Source of the DNA: Bavariicoccus seileri WCC 4188
GTDB taxonomy: Bacteria; Bacillota; Bacilli; Lactobacillales; Aerococcaceae
DNA: 64,000 nt
Assembly: GCF_000421665.1 (NCBI RefSeq)
Contig: NZ_ATXL01000002.1
Span: forward strand, 33,285 to 97,284
Direction of reading: 5' to 3'
A program made the translations under genes and the position numbers. A model generated the notes under the pieces. It was not told the origin of the DNA, made no database searches, and saw only the letters and a list, made by a program, of their open reading frames with translations. Shown piece by piece: positions 62,071 to 64,000 of the stretch. Each line of letters opens with the position of its first letter. Position 1 is the stretch's first letter.

Positions 62071-62592
62071 ATGATAGAAAACTTTGGCGGCAATGTCGCA
62101 CGTTTACGAAAAGAAATGGGACTTTCCCAAACGGAATTCGCCGAAAAGATTGGTGTACAAAAACAAACCATCTCCAATATCGAACGGGGAATCCGTTACC
62201 CGACCTTTGAGAGCTTGGAAAAATTTGCGACGGTCTTTCATGCGACACCGATTCAGCTCTTTGGTTCACCAAAAGAGATTGCGGTCTCCGAAACAACGGT
62301 TATTCTCGATCGCATTGACGAATACGATCAAAAAGTCCAAAACTTGTTTACTTTGGCGAAAATTTTGAATAGCCATACAGTGAAAGAAATAGATGAGGTA
62401 GCAGAAAAGCTAGCCTTTATTGAACGTTTCTTCACCCCACAAATGCGTTTGGATGAAGACGGAAATCCGATTTTGGATCGTCATGGGAAGCCAGAGATGA
62501 AACCAGTCTTCTTTGACAACTTACCATTTGAGGAAATTGAAAAAACTGCAAAAGACTTAGCCTTCATTCAAGAAGCTCAACAGAACAAGTAA
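62071..62592 (+). CDS. XRE-family transcriptional regulator
   Basis: The 173-residue protein has an N-terminal Cro/CI-type HTH (NVARLRKEMGLSQTEFAEKIGVQKQTISNIERG, about 8-40) followed by a helical C-terminal region without peptidase motifs. It probably represses the divergent HTH-Rep operon and may control integrase. GAGGTGAGG precedes the ATG at 62071. It lies 51 bp upstream of int on the same strand. Confidence 0.9.
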   Translation: MIENFGGNVARLRKEMGLSQTEFAEKIGVQKQTISNIERGIRYPTFESLEKFATVFHATPIQLFGSPKEIAVSETTVILDRIDEYDQKVQNLFTLAKILNSHTVKEIDEVAEKLAFIERFFTPQMRLDEDGNPILDRHGKPEMKPVFFDNLPFEEIEKTAKDLAFIQEAQQNK

Positions 62593-62605
62593 CGAAAGTT
62601 CATTC

Positions 62606-62621
62606 CTTTCCTATGTGCCCC
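62606..62621. repeat. 16-bp sequence before int, inverted copy at left end
   Basis: CTTTCCTATGTGCCCC is the exact reverse complement of 48002-48017, next to the left arm-type repeat. It may be a binding site for integrase or an excision factor, or a trace of past circular-form recombination. Confidence 0.65.
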
Positions 62622-62643
62622 ACACAATAGGAGGAAAATTAAA

Positions 62644-63789
62644 ATGGCTAATTTTGATCAATATGAAAAAAAGAACGGAGATAAAGCATGGAAATTCCAA
62701 GCTTATCTGGGAACTGACAAAGTAACAGGTAAACCCATTAAAACCACTCGAAGAAATTTTAAAACAAAAAAAGAAGCCCAACTTGCTTTAGCTAAATTGC
62801 AAGTGGACTTTGAACAAAAAGGTCTCGAAAAAGATGGAAATGAGACTTTTCAACAAGTTTATGATTTGTGGCTAGACACTTATAAAACTACTGTAAAAGA
62901 AGTAACCTTCATGAAAACCGAAATTAAGTTTCGAAAATGGATTCTACCAAAATATGGTGATCTAAGAGTGAATAAAGTGACTGTACGGATGGCACAAGAA
63001 ATCATTAATCAGTGGGCAAAAGAAACAGATCAGTACCGAATACTGCATTCAACTGCAAAAAGAGTATTTGAATATGCGATAAATCTTGGCATTATAACAA
63101 ACAATCCATTGTCACATATTATGATGCCAAAACGTGAAAAGCGAATAACCACAGAAAAGGTTAAAGCCTACACCAAGGAAGAAGTAAAAAAAATTTCTGA
63201 GTATCTTCAATCAAAGAGTGGGACATACCGTTCTGAATATGATAAGACACTTATGCGATTCCTATTTTACACAGGTTGTCGAATCAGCGAGGCTCTTGCC
63301 TTAAACTGGAATGACATCAACTTCGATGAAAAAACAGTCACTATCAACAAAACTCTCAGTCAAACAAAACATGGCTATAAGGTCTCTTCACCGAAAACAG
63401 ATACCAGCACAGCCACAATTTCAGTTGATGATGTTACCTTATCTTTCCTAAAAAAATGGCAATTAAATCAAAAAGAATTTATGTTGCACATTGGATTAAC
63501 CAATCCTGAAATGATTTTTTGCGGTATTTATAAACAAATCGTAACTCATCATGCTATCTATGTACGGTTACAAACAATTACCGAAAAAGCTGGAGTTCCC
63601 TTTCTAGGTATCCATGTGACAAGGCATACACATGCTAGCCTTCTTCTAGACGCTGGTGCATCATTAAAGGACGTACAAGATCGACTAAGACATGCTTCAA
63701 TCAAAATTACAATGGATACTTATGGTCATCTAAGTAAAGAGACAAAAATCCAAACTGTTGATAAATTTGTTCAACATCTTAATGCTTGA
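62644..63789 (+). CDS. int: Tyrosine recombinase, Tn916-type integrase
   Basis: The 381-residue integrase has an N-terminal arm-binding domain (about 1-60, KFQAYLGTDKVTGKPIKTTRRNF), a SAM-like core-binding domain (about 65-165) and a catalytic domain with Arg213 (TGCRISEAL), Lys251, His324-x-x-Arg327 (HVTRH), His350 and the nucleophile Tyr360 (MDTYGHLS). AGGAGG precedes the ATG. It adjoins the right attachment site and should mediate integration and excision at the 25-bp repeat. Confidence 0.97.
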   Translation: MANFDQYEKKNGDKAWKFQAYLGTDKVTGKPIKTTRRNFKTKKEAQLALAKLQVDFEQKGLEKDGNETFQQVYDLWLDTYKTTVKEVTFMKTEIKFRKWILPKYGDLRVNKVTVRMAQEIINQWAKETDQYRILHSTAKRVFEYAINLGIITNNPLSHIMMPKREKRITTEKVKAYTKEEVKKISEYLQSKSGTYRSEYDKTLMRFLFYTGCRISEALALNWNDINFDEKTVTINKTLSQTKHGYKVSSPKTDTSTATISVDDVTLSFLKKWQLNQKEFMLHIGLTNPEMIFCGIYKQIVTHHAIYVRLQTITEKAGVPFLGIHVTRHTHASLLLDAGASLKDVQDRLRHASIKITMDTYGHLSKETKIQTVDKFVQHLNA

Positions 63790-63795
63790 TAATCT

Positions 63796-63822
63796 AATGG
63801 CATTCAATTTGGCATTCAAAAA
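63796..63822. repeat. Integrase arm-type repeat, right end
   Basis: AATGGCATTCAATT followed by TGGCATTCAAAA; matches the double motif at 47974-48000 with one base difference in the core. Confidence 0.65.
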
Positions 63823-63833
63823 GAAGAAAAAGA

Positions 63834-63870
63834 GCAGAATCCCTATATACTAAGGATTCTGCCCTTTAAA
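63834..63870 (+). terminator. Terminator after int
   Basis: Stem GCAGAATCC (63834-63842) / GGATTCTGC (63854-63862), followed by CCTTTAAAAATC. Downstream of the integrase stop. Confidence 0.78.
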
Positions 63871-63974
63871 AATCTTATTCTTCTTCTTCAGACATAAGTC
63901 AATCTCGCTAAGAATTAAAAATTCCCAGGCTAGCATGCCTTATGGCTCGAAGCTAAGCGCTACTAGAACTACCT

Positions 63975-63999
63975 CTTTAAACGGTGTTCAAAAAGCAGC
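63975..63999. other. Right attachment site (25-bp direct repeat)
   Basis: Exact copy of 47834-47858. On the minus strand the element side supplies AGGTAG after the repeat, so a host gene entering from the right in the LLFEHRLK frame would end with one extra Arg and a stop. Confidence 0.88.
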
Positions 64000-64000
64000 T

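Larger units (their letters stand above)
47834..63999. mobile_element. 16.2 kb integrative (mobilizable) element with bacteriocin island
   Basis: Bounded by an exact 25-bp direct repeat (47834-47858 and 63975-63999). The integrase gene adjoins the right end, and integrase arm-type repeats occur near both ends. The replication/mobility module at 59760-63789 (127-residue protein, Rep_trans protein, HTH protein, XRE regulator, integrase) looks richer in GC than the AT-rich cargo at 48300-59550. No FtsK-like coupling protein, VirB4 or other conjugation gene is present, so transfer would need a helper. The cargo is a pheromone-controlled set of bacteriocin cassettes. Confidence 0.88.

Noticed and set aside
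1..64000. tRNA or rRNA genes
   Set aside because: None was recognised; the attachment repeat does not look like the 3' end of a tRNA.

Overview
The window is a low-GC Firmicute chromosome segment, most likely Enterococcaceae (Enterococcus/Vagococcus-like). The host part (1-47833) is lactic-acid-bacterial in content: a FabT-controlled fab cluster using FabK, an intact division and cell wall cluster, and a D-aspartate racemase / ATP-grasp ligase / asparagine synthase trio that fits an L-Lys plus D-Asp(D-Asn) peptidoglycan bridge. MurE lacks the DNPR motif of meso-diaminopimelate enzymes, which agrees. Genus is inferred from gene content only.

Layout. 1-6813: accB (cut by the window edge), fabF, fabG, fabD, fabK, acpP, fabH, fabT on the minus strand with three FabT-type palindromes. 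7436-13214: acpS, a small acidic membrane protein, Nudix hydrolase, xpaC-telA, a GlsB-type protein and a DUF368 lipid carrier transporter. 13456-29815: the dcw cluster on the minus strand (mraZ, rsmH, ftsL, pbp/ftsI, murE, mraY, murD, murG, divIB, ftsA, ftsZ, sepF, yggT, ylmH, divIVA). 29951-47634: glycosyltransferases, rpmF, yceD, the D-Asp trio, the tmcAL-yqeM-rsfS-yqeK-nadD-yhbY-yqeH-yqeG ribosome/metabolism cluster, ptsHI and a DUF1827 gene.

47834-63999 is a 16.2 kb integrated element bounded by an exact 25-bp direct repeat. Its right end holds a tyrosine integrase, an XRE repressor, a small HTH protein, a Rep_trans-family replication initiator/relaxase and a GC-rich structured region that may be an origin. 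No coupling protein or conjugation machinery is seen, so it looks like an integrative mobilizable element. The cargo is a multi-bacteriocin island: two lactacin F-like two-peptide systems, a divercin/enterocin A-like class IIa bacteriocin with immunity protein, a brochocin-C-like two-peptide system, a double-glycine pheromone with histidine kinase and LytTR regulator, a C39 ABC exporter, a thioredoxin-like accessory gene, and a novel-looking pair of a Pro/Gly-rich double-glycine peptide and a membrane-anchored S41 peptidase. There is also a 26-codon peptide gene with a GA-type leader.

The cargo promoters share two octamers (about YNNGAYAR) 21 bp apart, with a -10 box beginning exactly 35 nt after the start of the second octamer at five of six sites; this is the probable binding site of the LytTR regulator and ties the cassettes into one pheromone-induced regulon. 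Several cargo genes carry single lesions (in-frame TGA in the exporter and accessory genes, one-base homopolymer deletions in the brochocin A gene and in a membrane protein gene), so production may be off while immunity genes remain intact, unless some lesions are sequencing errors.
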